A stretch of DNA of 11,208 nucleotides from Anaerolineales bacterium UBA6131 (GCA_002435875.1 DIVN01000198.1:1-11208); one strand, 5' to 3'. Counted from the stretch's first letter, positions 1-6,587 are shown. The notes: generated by a model not told the origin, from the sequence alone. Made by a program: numbers and translations.

Positions 1-552
1 GGCGAGAAGGTAGAGGGCAAGCAAACTGGCCATGTAGTTGCCGACCGCAAAAGTGCCTTCTCCTTGTGGTGGCTTGGCACGAAAGTCGCGCTCGTTTTGC
101 AGGAGTGTGATCTCCGCTGCCTGGCTGATCCAGGACCCGGGCGTGCCAGTGAGGGCGATGGTCGTGGCGCCTTGCTTGCGCGCTTGCTGGATGGCTTCCA
201 CCGGGCGGCTCTTGTCGCCACCGGACGAGATGCTGACCACCAACGATTTCTTCGGCAGGTAGTCCACGGTATAGCGCGAGAACTCCAATGCCTCGATGGC
301 TTCGGTGCGGAAGCCAGAGTACTTTTCGAAGGCCATGCGCGAGGCCAGGGCAGCATAGTACGAATCGCCGCAGCCGGTGGTGAAGATGTTGGAGATGCGT
401 TTGGCATCCAGTGAGTTGACGATTTCCCTGACTTTGGGTGCGACAAAGGCCATCACGCCTGGGATGAGGTCGGCCTGAGTGGCGATGGCTTTGAGCAACG
501 TCTCAACGGACACAACGGGTCGGTTGGGCGACTCTTCACGGTTCTGGGTCAT
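1..552 (-). CDS. Double-SIS sugar-phosphate protein, second tandem copy (3' end outside window)
   Basis: The N-terminal 184 residues of a SIS-domain (sugar isomerase fold) protein; the frame is open to the left edge, so the C-terminal half is missing. The ATG at 552 follows a clear AGGAG ribosome-binding site. The first SIS domain shows the phosphate-binding loop FTTGCGDSYYAA (about residues 57-68) and a second loop SSGGDKSRPVEA (about 109-120). It aligns without gaps to the first 184 residues of the upstream gene (639-1805), 114 identical by hand count (about 62%), so the two are tandem duplicates. The difference GGDKSR versus GGTTSR falls in the second sugar-phosphate loop, which hints at altered substrate use or a heteromeric partner. 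It is the last visible gene of a minus-strand run behind pfkB. Cytoplasmic; substrate unknown. Confidence 0.9.
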   Translation of the reverse strand, partial: MTQNREESPNRPVVSVETLLKAIATQADLIPGVMAFVAPKVREIVNSLDAKRISNIFTTGCGDSYYAALASRMAFEKYSGFRTEAIEALEFSRYTVDYLPKKSLVVSISSGGDKSRPVEAIQQARKQGATTIALTGTPGSWISQAAEITLLQNERDFRAKPPQGEGTFAVGNYMASLLALYLLA

Positions 553-638
553 AAGTTGTATCTCCTGGTGTCGACATGATTACCCGAGGCTGGATAGGAT
601 CAAGCCCGAGTGTTTAAGCATTGAAAGCTATCAATGGG

Positions 639-1805
639 TTAGCGTATCTGGCTGCGCAGGATCTGGCGCATGTTGACCTCATACTGGGTGTTGTTGATAA
701 AGGCAAAGGCCTGCTTGCCCTGCGCGCGGCAAAGCCCAACCGCGAAGAGCTCGCCGGGAACGCAGTAGGTCAACGGCGAGAACTCCTCAGGAAGCTCACC
801 GATGATGGGGAAGCTGACTTCGGCCAGGTCCATGGTCTCCTTGTCATTTTGGTCGCAGATGGCAGCGACCCGGCTGCCCATGTCCCTGGCGCCGATCATT
901 TGCTCTCGGGCGCGGCTGACGCTATTTCCGGGTGGGGCAATGACCAGCTTGGGCGTGCCTGGGCGGGCGAGGAAGAATTGCTCATGTGCCCACTCTTCCA
1001 ACTCGACCGGTACGCCGTTGGCCTGCGGCATCTCGAAATGCTTGGCCGCGGTGAACATGGCCGTGGCGTAGCTGGGGCCACCACCGAGGATGTAGAAGGC
1101 ATCGGCGGTGCTGACCGACTTGGCTAAGGCAAAGACGGGATCCTTGTTGGCCTTGACGGTTGCAGCGATGATCTGTGGGGCGCGCAGCATCTCCGCGATG
1201 GCCTTGTCGTACACAGCCTGGGTGATGTGCCCGCGCGCGCGACCAAGCTCCAGGGCCAGGAGATACAGCGACAGCATACTGCCCATGTAGTTGCCAATGC
1301 CGAAGGTGCCCTCACCGGGTGGCGCTGGCACACGGTAGTCGCGCTCGTTCTGCACGATGGCATGATCGGCGCCCTGGGCCAGAGGTGATTCGGCATGGCC
1401 GGTCACCGCAAGGACGACCGCACCGGCCCTTTTCGCTTGACGTACGGCCTCAACAGGGCGGCTTGTGGTGCCGCCTGCAGATACGCCAACTACCAGCGAG
1501 CCCGGCGTAAGGTAGTCAACGGTGTAGCGGGAGAACTCGAGTGCTTCGATGGGCTCAGTACGGAGACCGGCATACTTCTCAAAGGTCAACCTGGTGGCCA
1601 GGGCGGCGTACAGAGAATCGCCGCACCCAGTGGTGAAGACGTTGACAATCTTGTTGAGATCCAGACCCGCGACGATCTCACGCACCTTCGGGGTGACGTG
1701 CTCGATGACCCCTGGGATCAGCACGGCCTGGCTGTCGATGGCCTTGAGCATGGTGTCGATGGATACACCGGGACGGTTGTCCCACGTTTCTTTCTTCTGC
1801 GACAT
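639..1805 (-). CDS. Double-SIS sugar-phosphate isomerase/deglycase-like protein, first tandem copy
   Basis: 388-residue protein with two SIS domains, as in the GlmS isomerase half, AgaS and the FrlB/FraB deglycases. SIS-1 (about 45-180) carries TTGCGDS (58-64) and SAGGTTSR (109-116). SIS-2 (about 235-350) carries LGGGPSYATA (240-249) and ELEEWAHEQF (268-277), whose glutamate lines up with the catalytic-glutamate segment (ELKHG) of GlmS. There is no glutaminase domain, so it is not GlmS itself. The ATG at 1805 was chosen over upstream starts because it sits 9 nt after GGAGGA and the longer form would overlap the kinase gene. It lies 37 bp downstream of pfkB and 86 bp upstream of its paralogue, so the three are probably co-transcribed. 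Expected role: isomerising or cleaving a phosphorylated sugar or amino sugar in the cytoplasm; the substrate cannot be read from sequence. Confidence 0.88.
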   Translation of the reverse strand: MSQKKETWDNRPGVSIDTMLKAIDSQAVLIPGVIEHVTPKVREIVAGLDLNKIVNVFTTGCGDSLYAALATRLTFEKYAGLRTEPIEALEFSRYTVDYLTPGSLVVGVSAGGTTSRPVEAVRQAKRAGAVVLAVTGHAESPLAQGADHAIVQNERDYRVPAPPGEGTFGIGNYMGSMLSLYLLALELGRARGHITQAVYDKAIAEMLRAPQIIAATVKANKDPVFALAKSVSTADAFYILGGGPSYATAMFTAAKHFEMPQANGVPVELEEWAHEQFFLARPGTPKLVIAPPGNSVSRAREQMIGARDMGSRVAAICDQNDKETMDLAEVSFPIIGELPEEFSPLTYCVPGELFAVGLCRAQGKQAFAFINNTQYEVNMRQILRSQIR

Positions 1806-1842
1806 GTCTGAACTTCCTCCCTCCTGGATTATGAACCTGTGG

Positions 1843-2826
1843 TCAGATTCTTGTGGCAATGGCGCGCAGCCGGTTTAGGCGCCTCTCCGCCTCCTGGCGG
1901 GTGACGCGCAGCGCGTGGCGCGCATCAAAGTATTCTACAACAAAGGATGACGAAACGGTGCCGCGCAAGGCGGCCTCGAACGCATCGCCAGTCTCCAGCC
2001 AGCCAACCAGGAAACCGCCGCAATACGAATCTCCGGCGCCAGTGGGATCCTTGGCATAGGTAGGATACACCGGCACACGGTGCGAGCGGCCGGTGCGTCG
2101 ATCGTAAACCAGAGAACCCTGACGGCCAAGCTTCATCGAGACGACTTGTGGGCCCATGGCACTGAGCTGGCGCACGGCATCTTCTGGCTTGACATCACCG
2201 AGCAGATCGGCGACGTCTGTCTCGCTGGGAAGGAACACAGGCACTTGCTGCAACACCTTCAAGAATTCTCCCGCCGGCGCACCGCGCCCGCTAGAGTCCA
2301 GGGTGAAGGGGATGCCGCGGGCGTGCAGGGCCTCGGCGAAAGCGCGTTGGGCCTTGAAGCGCATGGGCGCTTCGTGGAAGGCCTTGGCCTTCCAGAAATC
2401 CGCCGGCACCTCATCGGGCATCGCATCATATTTGGATGATCCCTCGAACATCATGGGCGAAGCGGGTGGAACCAAGTACTTTTCCAGTTGCTCGGGAGTG
2501 TGTTTGCCCCAGTCTGCGACGGCCTCGGGCGTGAAGCTGCGGCGGTCGCCATGGTCGTTGTACTGTACGATGAACAAGAGGCGGTGGGGCTCGTCGATGC
2601 GGCTTACGCCACGAATGTCGATGCCGGCATCGGCAAAGTCTCGCAGGAAGGATTGGGGATAGTCGGAGCCTGCATGGGTGATGACGCCTACGCGATCACT
2701 CCAGATGTGCGCGCCGACGGCGGAGTAGAAGGAGTTGCCGCCACAGGCCCGCGAGTTGGCCTGGTCATGGGCAGTGAGGATCCACTCCAAGACGGTACCA
2801 CCTACAGTGACAAAGTCTGGGATCAT
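1843..2826 (-). CDS. PfkB/ribokinase-family carbohydrate kinase
   Basis: 327-residue ATP-dependent sugar kinase, close to the usual ~310 of the ribokinase family. Visible are the N-terminal strand PDFVTVGGTVLEW, the substrate-side glycine motif CGGNSFYSAVGA (about 28-39), the mid-protein LPSETDVADL (about 199-208) and the signature DPTGAGDSYCGGF (about 260-272). Asp266 of GAGD is the expected catalytic base and the preceding glycines form the anion hole. The ATG at 2826 was chosen because it follows AGGAG by 8 nt and starts exactly at the conserved beta strand; an earlier start at 2868 adds 14 unlikely residues and overlaps a palindrome. It precedes two double-SIS genes, a kinase plus SIS order like frlD/frlB or fraD/fraB, which suggests phosphorylation of a sugar or sugar-amine later processed by the SIS proteins. 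Substrate unknown. Confidence 0.9.
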   Translation of the reverse strand: MIPDFVTVGGTVLEWILTAHDQANSRACGGNSFYSAVGAHIWSDRVGVITHAGSDYPQSFLRDFADAGIDIRGVSRIDEPHRLLFIVQYNDHGDRRSFTPEAVADWGKHTPEQLEKYLVPPASPMMFEGSSKYDAMPDEVPADFWKAKAFHEAPMRFKAQRAFAEALHARGIPFTLDSSGRGAPAGEFLKVLQQVPVFLPSETDVADLLGDVKPEDAVRQLSAMGPQVVSMKLGRQGSLVYDRRTGRSHRVPVYPTYAKDPTGAGDSYCGGFLVGWLETGDAFEAALRGTVSSSFVVEYFDARHALRVTRQEAERRLNRLRAIATRI

Positions 2827-2848
2827 TGTTCTGGCTCCTATGGCGACT

Positions 2849-2861
2849 TTGCGTAACGCAA
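2849..2861. promoter_or_regulatory. Candidate operator palindrome upstream of pfkB
   Basis: TTGCGT, a central A, then ACGCAA form a perfect 6-bp inverted repeat 22 bp before the pfkB start codon and downstream of the predicted promoter. The size and symmetry suit a dimeric helix-turn-helix repressor. No regulator gene is adjacent, so the role is inferred. Confidence 0.4.
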
Positions 2862-2908
2862 TCGACAAGCCGTTGGATGCTTGAGGGCATATGGCGACAC
2901 AGCATCCT

Positions 2909-2937
2909 ATTCTAGGCCATCCACAGGATAAGCTGAA
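2909..2937 (-). promoter_or_regulatory. Possible sigma70-type promoter for pfkB and the SIS genes
   Basis: Read on the minus strand: TTCAGC (2932-2937), a 17-nt spacer, then TAGAAT (2909-2914). The -10 matches consensus at 5 of 6 positions and the -35 at 3 of 6. It lies in the 132-bp gap after fabF, so pfkB may have its own start in addition to read-through. Confidence 0.35.
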
Positions 2938-2958
2938 CTGAGCGCAGTAGAAGGTCGG

Positions 2959-4206
2959 CTAGTTGTCGGCCATGCCCCGTACCACCACCGACGCGTTCTG
3001 GCCGCCGAAGCCGAAAGCGTTGGCCATGGCCGTGCGCAGCGTCGCTTTGCGCGCGTGGCCTGGCACGTAGTCGAGGTCGCACTCGGGGTCTGGGTTTTCC
3101 AGGTTGATGGTCGGAGGGATGATCTGGTCACGGATGGCCAGGATAGCGACGGCGGTGGATATCGCCCCAGCGGCACCGAGCATGTGGCCAAGCATGGACT
3201 TGTTGGAGCTGATCGGAATGCGGTAGGCATGCGGGCCGAAGACGGTTTTAATGGCGCGGGTCTCGGAGATGTCGTTGAGCGTTGTGCCCGTCCCGTGGGG
3301 GACGATGTAGTCGATGTCCTGAGGCCGCAGGCCAGAGTCGGCAATGGCCAGGGCCATGGACCGGGCTGGCCCGTCACCGCTAGGGTCCGGTGCGGCGATG
3401 TGGTAGGCGTCTTCGGTGAGGGCATAGCCAAGGACCTCGCCGAGAATTGGGGCATTGCGGTGTTGGGCGTGCTCGAGGGTCTCGAGAACGAGGACTGCCG
3501 CGCCTTCGGCCATCAGGGTGCCGTTGCGTGTGGCGTCGAATGGCCGGCAGGCTCGGGTCGGCTCATCGTTGTAGGTGGAGAGTGTGCCGAGACGGCTGAA
3601 TGCCGCGACGTCTAGCGGACTAAGTGAACCTTCGGTACCACCCGCAAACACGACGTCCACGTCACCTCGCTGCAGAAGGCGCAAGGCATCTCCGACGGCC
3701 ACGATGCCCGTAGCGCACGCAGCAACGGGGCAGCTGGTTGGGCCTTTGATGCCCAGGGCGATGGCAACATGGCAAGCACCAGCACTGGGTATGAGGACTG
3801 GGACTACCGTCGGATTGACCCTTCGCAGACCTTGCTCGTGAAAGGTGAGGGTTAGCTCCTGGACGACATCTATGCCGCCGATGGCCGTGCCCAGCTGGAT
3901 GCCCACGCGGGTCATATCCTCTGATGCCAGGTCAAGAGCGGCGTGGCGGACGGCCTCCTGCGCAGCGACAAGGCCGAACTGGGTGAAGCGAGCCGTCCTC
4001 TTTGCCTCGCGAAAGTCCATGTACTGGGTTGGATCAAAGTCGACGACTTCGGCAACGAACTGAGTGGGGTAGTCGCTAGGGTCAAAACGGGTAATGCGGC
4101 GTGCACCGGACTTGCCTGCCAGCAGAGCCTGCCAGGTGTTCTCTATGCCGATGCCGATGGGGGTGACGGCACCGAGACCAGTTACTACTACTCGACGGAT
4201 CTCCAT
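2959..4206 (-). CDS. fabF: Beta-ketoacyl-ACP synthase II (FabF)
   Basis: 415-residue condensing enzyme that elongates acyl-ACP with malonyl-ACP in type II fatty acid synthesis. It begins IRRVVVTGLGAVTPIG and ends with the glycine loop NAFGFGGQNAS. The catalytic set is complete and nearly co-linear with E. coli FabF: Cys164 in VAACATG, His304 in VPHGTGT, Lys336 and His341 in SNKSMLGHMLGAAG (E. coli 163, 303, 335, 340). The ATG at 4206 follows AAGGAG by 8 nt; an upstream extension of 73 codons is arginine/proline-rich and overlaps the methyltransferase gene, so it was rejected. No acyl carrier protein, fabD or fabG gene is beside it, unlike a typical fab cluster. It sits 71 bp behind the methyltransferase and has a perfect palindrome just upstream. 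A specialised KS in a secondary lipid pathway is possible, but nothing in the protein demands it. Confidence 0.96.
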   Translation of the reverse strand: MEIRRVVVTGLGAVTPIGIGIENTWQALLAGKSGARRITRFDPSDYPTQFVAEVVDFDPTQYMDFREAKRTARFTQFGLVAAQEAVRHAALDLASEDMTRVGIQLGTAIGGIDVVQELTLTFHEQGLRRVNPTVVPVLIPSAGACHVAIALGIKGPTSCPVAACATGIVAVGDALRLLQRGDVDVVFAGGTEGSLSPLDVAAFSRLGTLSTYNDEPTRACRPFDATRNGTLMAEGAAVLVLETLEHAQHRNAPILGEVLGYALTEDAYHIAAPDPSGDGPARSMALAIADSGLRPQDIDYIVPHGTGTTLNDISETRAIKTVFGPHAYRIPISSNKSMLGHMLGAAGAISTAVAILAIRDQIIPPTINLENPDPECDLDYVPGHARKATLRTAMANAFGFGGQNASVVVRGMADN

Positions 4207-4230
4207 TGTCGCTGCTCCTTGTGAGGGTTC

Positions 4231-4242
4231 TGTTCTAGAACA
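4231..4242. promoter_or_regulatory. Candidate operator: perfect 12-bp palindrome before fabF
   Basis: TGTTCTAGAACA is fully self-complementary and starts 25 bp upstream of the fabF ATG, in the gap after the methyltransferase stop. Flanking bases repeat the TTCT half-site on one side (GGTTCTGTTCTAG on the plus strand). It could bind a dimeric regulator of fabF. It is not the LexA box (GAAC-N4-GTTC), because the half-sites face the other way. Confidence 0.4.
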
Positions 4243-4277
4243 CCGGGTGCGCGGCAGTGATGCGGTGGCGAGGCGCG

Positions 4278-5012
4278 TCAAACTTTCTCCATGACGAGCA
4301 GGTGAGAGAGCCCGAAGATGCGCAGGGGTGTTCTCTCCATGCCGTAGCTCAGGGCGCGTATCGCTCTGGCCAATGCAGGGTACCGGTAGGCAATGTTGTC
4401 GTACCCAGGGTAGATCTGTGTGCACACGACCATCCTGAACGGCAACCGGTCGAAGAGTTGCAGGAGGCTATGCTTTGTGTAGGCGCGTACATGGGGGCAG
4501 AGACGGTCGCGCCAACGATCCGGAAGGTAGCCGACCAGCGGGATGTTGCCAAAGTGGTAGGCGCCTCGCCAATACACGCCATGGGTTTCGAAAGGGTAGA
4601 ATCGGTTGGGTGCGAAGATCACCACCCGGCCGCCAGTCCGGCTGACACGGCAGGCTTCTCGCACCGACTGACGGTCATCTGTGACATGCTCGAGAACCTC
4701 GTGCAAGAGTACTACATCGAAGAAGCCGTCCTCGAAGGGCAGGTGTTCCGCTGGGGCCACTTGGATGTTTGGCAGGGTCTGCTGGGCCAGGGCAACCTTG
4801 TCGGGGTCCACGTCTACGCCGTAGACCTGGTCGGTGAATTCTCCCAGGTGACGGACATAGGCGCCAAGGCCGCATCCGACATCAAGGATACGCTTGTGCC
4901 TGATGTCTGCGTAGGTGCGGATCAAGTCCAGGCGCCGGTCTTGGCCAAAGCGCCAGACGTAGCTGGGGTGTCCTAAGGTAATAGCTCGCGCGTCACGGTC
5001 GTCCAATGGCAA
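4278..5012 (-). CDS. Class I SAM-dependent methyltransferase (Methyltransf_11/25 type)
   Basis: About 244 residues with a Rossmann-like methyltransferase core. Motif I is ILDVGCGLGA (42-51), the acidic ribose-binding end of strand 2 is VYGVDVDP (63-70), AEHLPFEDGFFDVV follows (88-101), and motif IV is LLHEVLEHV (102-110). These are hallmarks of the UbiE/COQ5-like superfamily, in which the acceptor varies widely (lipids, quinones, sugars, small molecules). No transmembrane segment is seen. The start is uncertain: a stop lies in frame at 5019-5021 and no ATG is available near the N-terminus, so TTG at 5012 or TTG at 5006 is the likely start, with only a weak GA-rich ribosome-binding site. It is the first gene of the leftward group and is followed by fabF after 71 bp; the link to lipid metabolism is inference from that neighbour only. 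Confidence 0.85.
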   Translation of the reverse strand: MPLDDRDARAITLGHPSYVWRFGQDRRLDLIRTYADIRHKRILDVGCGLGAYVRHLGEFTDQVYGVDVDPDKVALAQQTLPNIQVAPAEHLPFEDGFFDVVLLHEVLEHVTDDRQSVREACRVSRTGGRVVIFAPNRFYPFETHGVYWRGAYHFGNIPLVGYLPDRWRDRLCPHVRAYTKHSLLQLFDRLPFRMVVCTQIYPGYDNIAYRYPALARAIRALSYGMERTPLRIFGLSHLLVMEKV

Positions 5013-5040
5013 GGTATCTCATCTCGTAAGGGGTTCAGGC

Positions 5041-5136
5041 CATTCTACCCACAGTCGGCACAAAACCCAAGCCGGGAAATGCAATCGAGACGAACCGTCC
5101 GCGGGTTTTGTGAATGGAGTGAGGATGGGTAGAATG
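5041..5136. repeat. Nested inverted repeats in the divergent methyltransferase/trxB control region
   Basis: Two perfect inverted repeats are nested. The outer pair is CATTCTACCCA (5041-5051) with TGGGTAGAATG (5126-5136), 11 bp. The inner pair is CACAAAACCC (5059-5068) with GGGTTTTGTG (5103-5112), 10 bp. Spacing between inner and outer arms is 7 bp on the left and 13 bp on the right, and the centre is 34 bp. Each strand therefore carries the composite GGGTTTTGTG then TGGGTAGAATG pointing towards its own gene. TAGAAT within the outer arms resembles a -10 element on both strands, so the structure looks like a mirrored, divergent promoter/operator. It could also fold as a long cruciform or RNA hairpin. 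Confidence 0.75.
5108..5135 (+). promoter_or_regulatory. Predicted promoter of trxB, inside the right arms of the inverted repeats
   Basis: TTGTGA (5108-5113), 16-nt spacer, TAGAAT (5130-5135); transcription would start near 5142, about 30 nt before the trxB ATG. On the opposite strand a mirrored TAGAAT (5042-5047) with TTGGGT 17 nt upstream (5065-5070) could drive the methyltransferase. Matches are partial. Confidence 0.4.
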
Positions 5137-5171
5137 TCATGGTTCTGAACGGCGTCCGGAGGATTGGCAAG

Positions 5172-6113
5172 ATGGAGCAAATGGTGATCTTGGGCTCTGG
5201 GCCGGCGGGTCTGAGCGCAGCAATATATGGCGGACGGGCGCAGTTGTCGCCACTGCTCATCACAGGCACCGCACTGGGAGGACAGGCGGCAACCACGAGC
5301 GAGATCGAGAACTATCCCGGTTTTCCGAAGGGCGTGGGAGGGATGGAGCTAACGCAGCTTATGCAAGAGCAAGCTGAGCGTTTCGGCACGCGGGTGGAGA
5401 TGGACGAGGTTACCGAGGTCGCTCTGGGTGCTCAGCCCTTCGTTGTGAAGACCTACGGCGCTACCTATGAGACGCGAACGCTCATCGTGGCAACCGGCGT
5501 GTCTCCACGGCTCTTGGGGGTCCCGGGTGAAGAGAAGTTTAAGGGCCGCGGGGTGTCTTGGTGTGCGACTTGCGATGGCTTCTTCTATAAGGACAAGGTT
5601 GTGGCAGTCCTTGGGGGCGGAGACGCAGCCGTTGAAGAGGCGATCTTCTTGACCCGTTTTGCGCAAAAGGTCTATGTGGTGCATCGGAGAACCCAACTCC
5701 GAGCCCAGAAGGTAGCCCAGGAGCGCGCTCGACAGAATGCCAAGATTGAGTGTATCTGTGATTCGGTCGTGGTGGAAATCCTGGGGGAAGAGAATGTAGA
5801 TGGCGTGCGTCTTAGGAATGTTCTGACGAACCAGGAGTCCGAGTTGCAGGTGGACGGAGTGTTTTCTTATATTGGTACTATTCCGAATTCCCAGCTCTTT
5901 GTTCGCCAGCTCGAGCTGGACCCAAGGGGCTATGTGGTGACGGATCGACGCATGCGCACTAATGTGCCGGGTGTGTTTGCCGCTGGAGACGTGCAAGAAA
6001 TCGCCTGGCGGCAGGTGTCGACTGCGGTTGGCAGCGGAGCAATCGCAGCGATGGAGGCCGAGAAGTATATTGCAGAACAAGAGAGCCATGCCGATCCCGA
6101 ACGCCAGTGGTAA
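5172..6113 (+). CDS. trxB: Thioredoxin reductase (NADPH, FAD)
   Basis: 313-residue low-molecular-weight thioredoxin reductase that passes electrons from NADPH via FAD to thioredoxin. FAD-binding GSGPAG is at 8-13. The redox-active disulfide is CATC, Cys131-Cys134, in the usual WCATCDG context. The NADPH domain has GGGDAAVEEA (148-157) and HRR (171-173) with R177, the residues that bind the 2'-phosphate, so NADPH is the likely donor. The C-terminal FAD motif AAGDV (270-274) is followed by WRQVSTAVGSG (279-289). The ATG at 5172 lies 8 nt after GGAGGA; an earlier ATG at 5139 lacks a good site and would add 11 residues ahead of the FAD fold. No thioredoxin gene is adjacent; instead a CxxC DUF1858 protein follows after 60 bp, probably in the same transcript. 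Confidence 0.96.
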   Translation: MEQMVILGSGPAGLSAAIYGGRAQLSPLLITGTALGGQAATTSEIENYPGFPKGVGGMELTQLMQEQAERFGTRVEMDEVTEVALGAQPFVVKTYGATYETRTLIVATGVSPRLLGVPGEEKFKGRGVSWCATCDGFFYKDKVVAVLGGGDAAVEEAIFLTRFAQKVYVVHRRTQLRAQKVAQERARQNAKIECICDSVVVEILGEENVDGVRLRNVLTNQESELQVDGVFSYIGTIPNSQLFVRQLELDPRGYVVTDRRMRTNVPGVFAAGDVQEIAWRQVSTAVGSGAIAAMEAEKYIAEQESHADPERQW

Positions 6114-6173
6114 GGAGTGTGGCTTAGGGAATGCCGGCGGTTCAGAGATATCAGCAACGACAAGGAGAAAGCA

Positions 6174-6407
6174 GTGATTACCAAAGATATGTCCATTGGA
6201 GAGATTGTGCGAACGTACCCCGAGAGTATTGCCGTGTTCATGCAGCATGGCCTCGGCTGCATCGGCTGCGCAGCAGCGCACTTTGAGAACCTGGAGCAGG
6301 GTGCGCTTGCGCATGGTATCAACGTTGAGGCGCTTGTCAAAGACCTGAATCAGGCAACCAGTGCGCCCAAGGGTGAGCCGCAGAAGGCCAAGCCCTGCTG
6401 CGGGTGA
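6174..6407 (+). CDS. DUF1858 / hybrid-cluster-protein-associated redox disulfide domain protein
   Basis: 77-residue soluble protein. The pattern HGLGCIGCAAAHFENLEQGA (25-44) fits the DUF1858/TIGR03980 type, with a CxxC pair (Cys29, Cys32) at a helix start. In known families such domains occur alone or near hybrid cluster proteins and are thought to be redox or cluster-associated; biochemical function is poorly defined. The C-terminus ends in PCCG, adding Cys75 and Cys76, which could bind metal or form a second redox pair. GTG at 6174 was chosen because AAGGAG lies 6 nt upstream; ATG at 6189 is an alternative that would remove five residues. Placement 60 bp behind trxB suggests it may be reduced by TrxB or by its thioredoxin; this is inference. 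No hybrid cluster protein gene is in the window. Confidence 0.88.
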   Translation: MITKDMSIGEIVRTYPESIAVFMQHGLGCIGCAAAHFENLEQGALAHGINVEALVKDLNQATSAPKGEPQKAKPCCG

Positions 6408-6476
6408 GAGTCTGAGGCACTCCAGAGAGACGTGACGCCTCTTGGGTAACCTGTATGCTGCCATCGGGAGGTAGCT

Positions 6477-6587
6477 TTGCCCCGTTCGGTGGTTGTCGGA
6501 GAGGAAGGCTTCAACACTTGCCGGCGCGGCCAGGTTCAGGACGCGCCGGCACTGCTGTTGTTGCACGACGCCGGGGGAGCCACCTGA
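6477..6587 (+). pseudogene. Short coding-like frame, possible alpha/beta-hydrolase N-terminal remnant
   Basis: A 36-codon frame starts at TTG 6477, 5 nt after GGGAGG, and ends at TGA 6585-6587. Codon third positions are mostly G or C, as in the real genes here. The residues APALLLLHDAGGA resemble the strand and oxyanion-hole region of alpha/beta hydrolases (usually LLLHGxGG), and the segment before it resembles their N-terminal strand, but the frame stops where such proteins would continue. It may be a decayed gene start or a tiny orphan peptide. It fills part of the 240-bp gap between the DUF1858 gene and the MaoC gene. Confidence 0.25.
6520..6550. repeat. Perfect 9-bp GC hairpin upstream of the MaoC gene
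   Basis: GCCGGCGCG (6520-6528) pairs exactly with CGCGCCGGC (6542-6550) around a 13-nt loop. There is no T-run after it, so it is not a classical intrinsic terminator. It lies within the short coding-like frame of this gap. It might separate trxB-DUF1858 transcription from MaoC or act as a protein site. Confidence 0.5.

Noticed and set aside
619..636. CATTGA-6nt-TCAATG hairpin just after the first SIS stop codon
   Set aside because: Only a 6-bp AT-rich stem without a T-run; too weak to call a terminator or attenuator.
639..1859. Longer form of the first SIS protein starting at 1859
   Set aside because: It would overlap the pfkB stop, has no matching N-terminus in the paralogue, and ATG 1805 has a strong GGAGGA site.
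2959..4425. Longer fabF form starting at 4425
   Set aside because: The extra 73 residues are Arg/Pro/Ser-rich, overlap the methyltransferase coding region, and precede a canonical FabF start with a good ribosome-binding site at 4206.
4257..4976. 239-codon plus-strand frame opposite the methyltransferase
   Set aside because: The opposite strand carries clear SAM-binding motifs; this frame shows no motif and arises from GC-biased codons read in reverse.
6414..6441. GAGGC/GCCTC stem after the DUF1858 gene as a terminator
   Set aside because: The stem is only 5 bp with an 18-nt loop and no T-tract.
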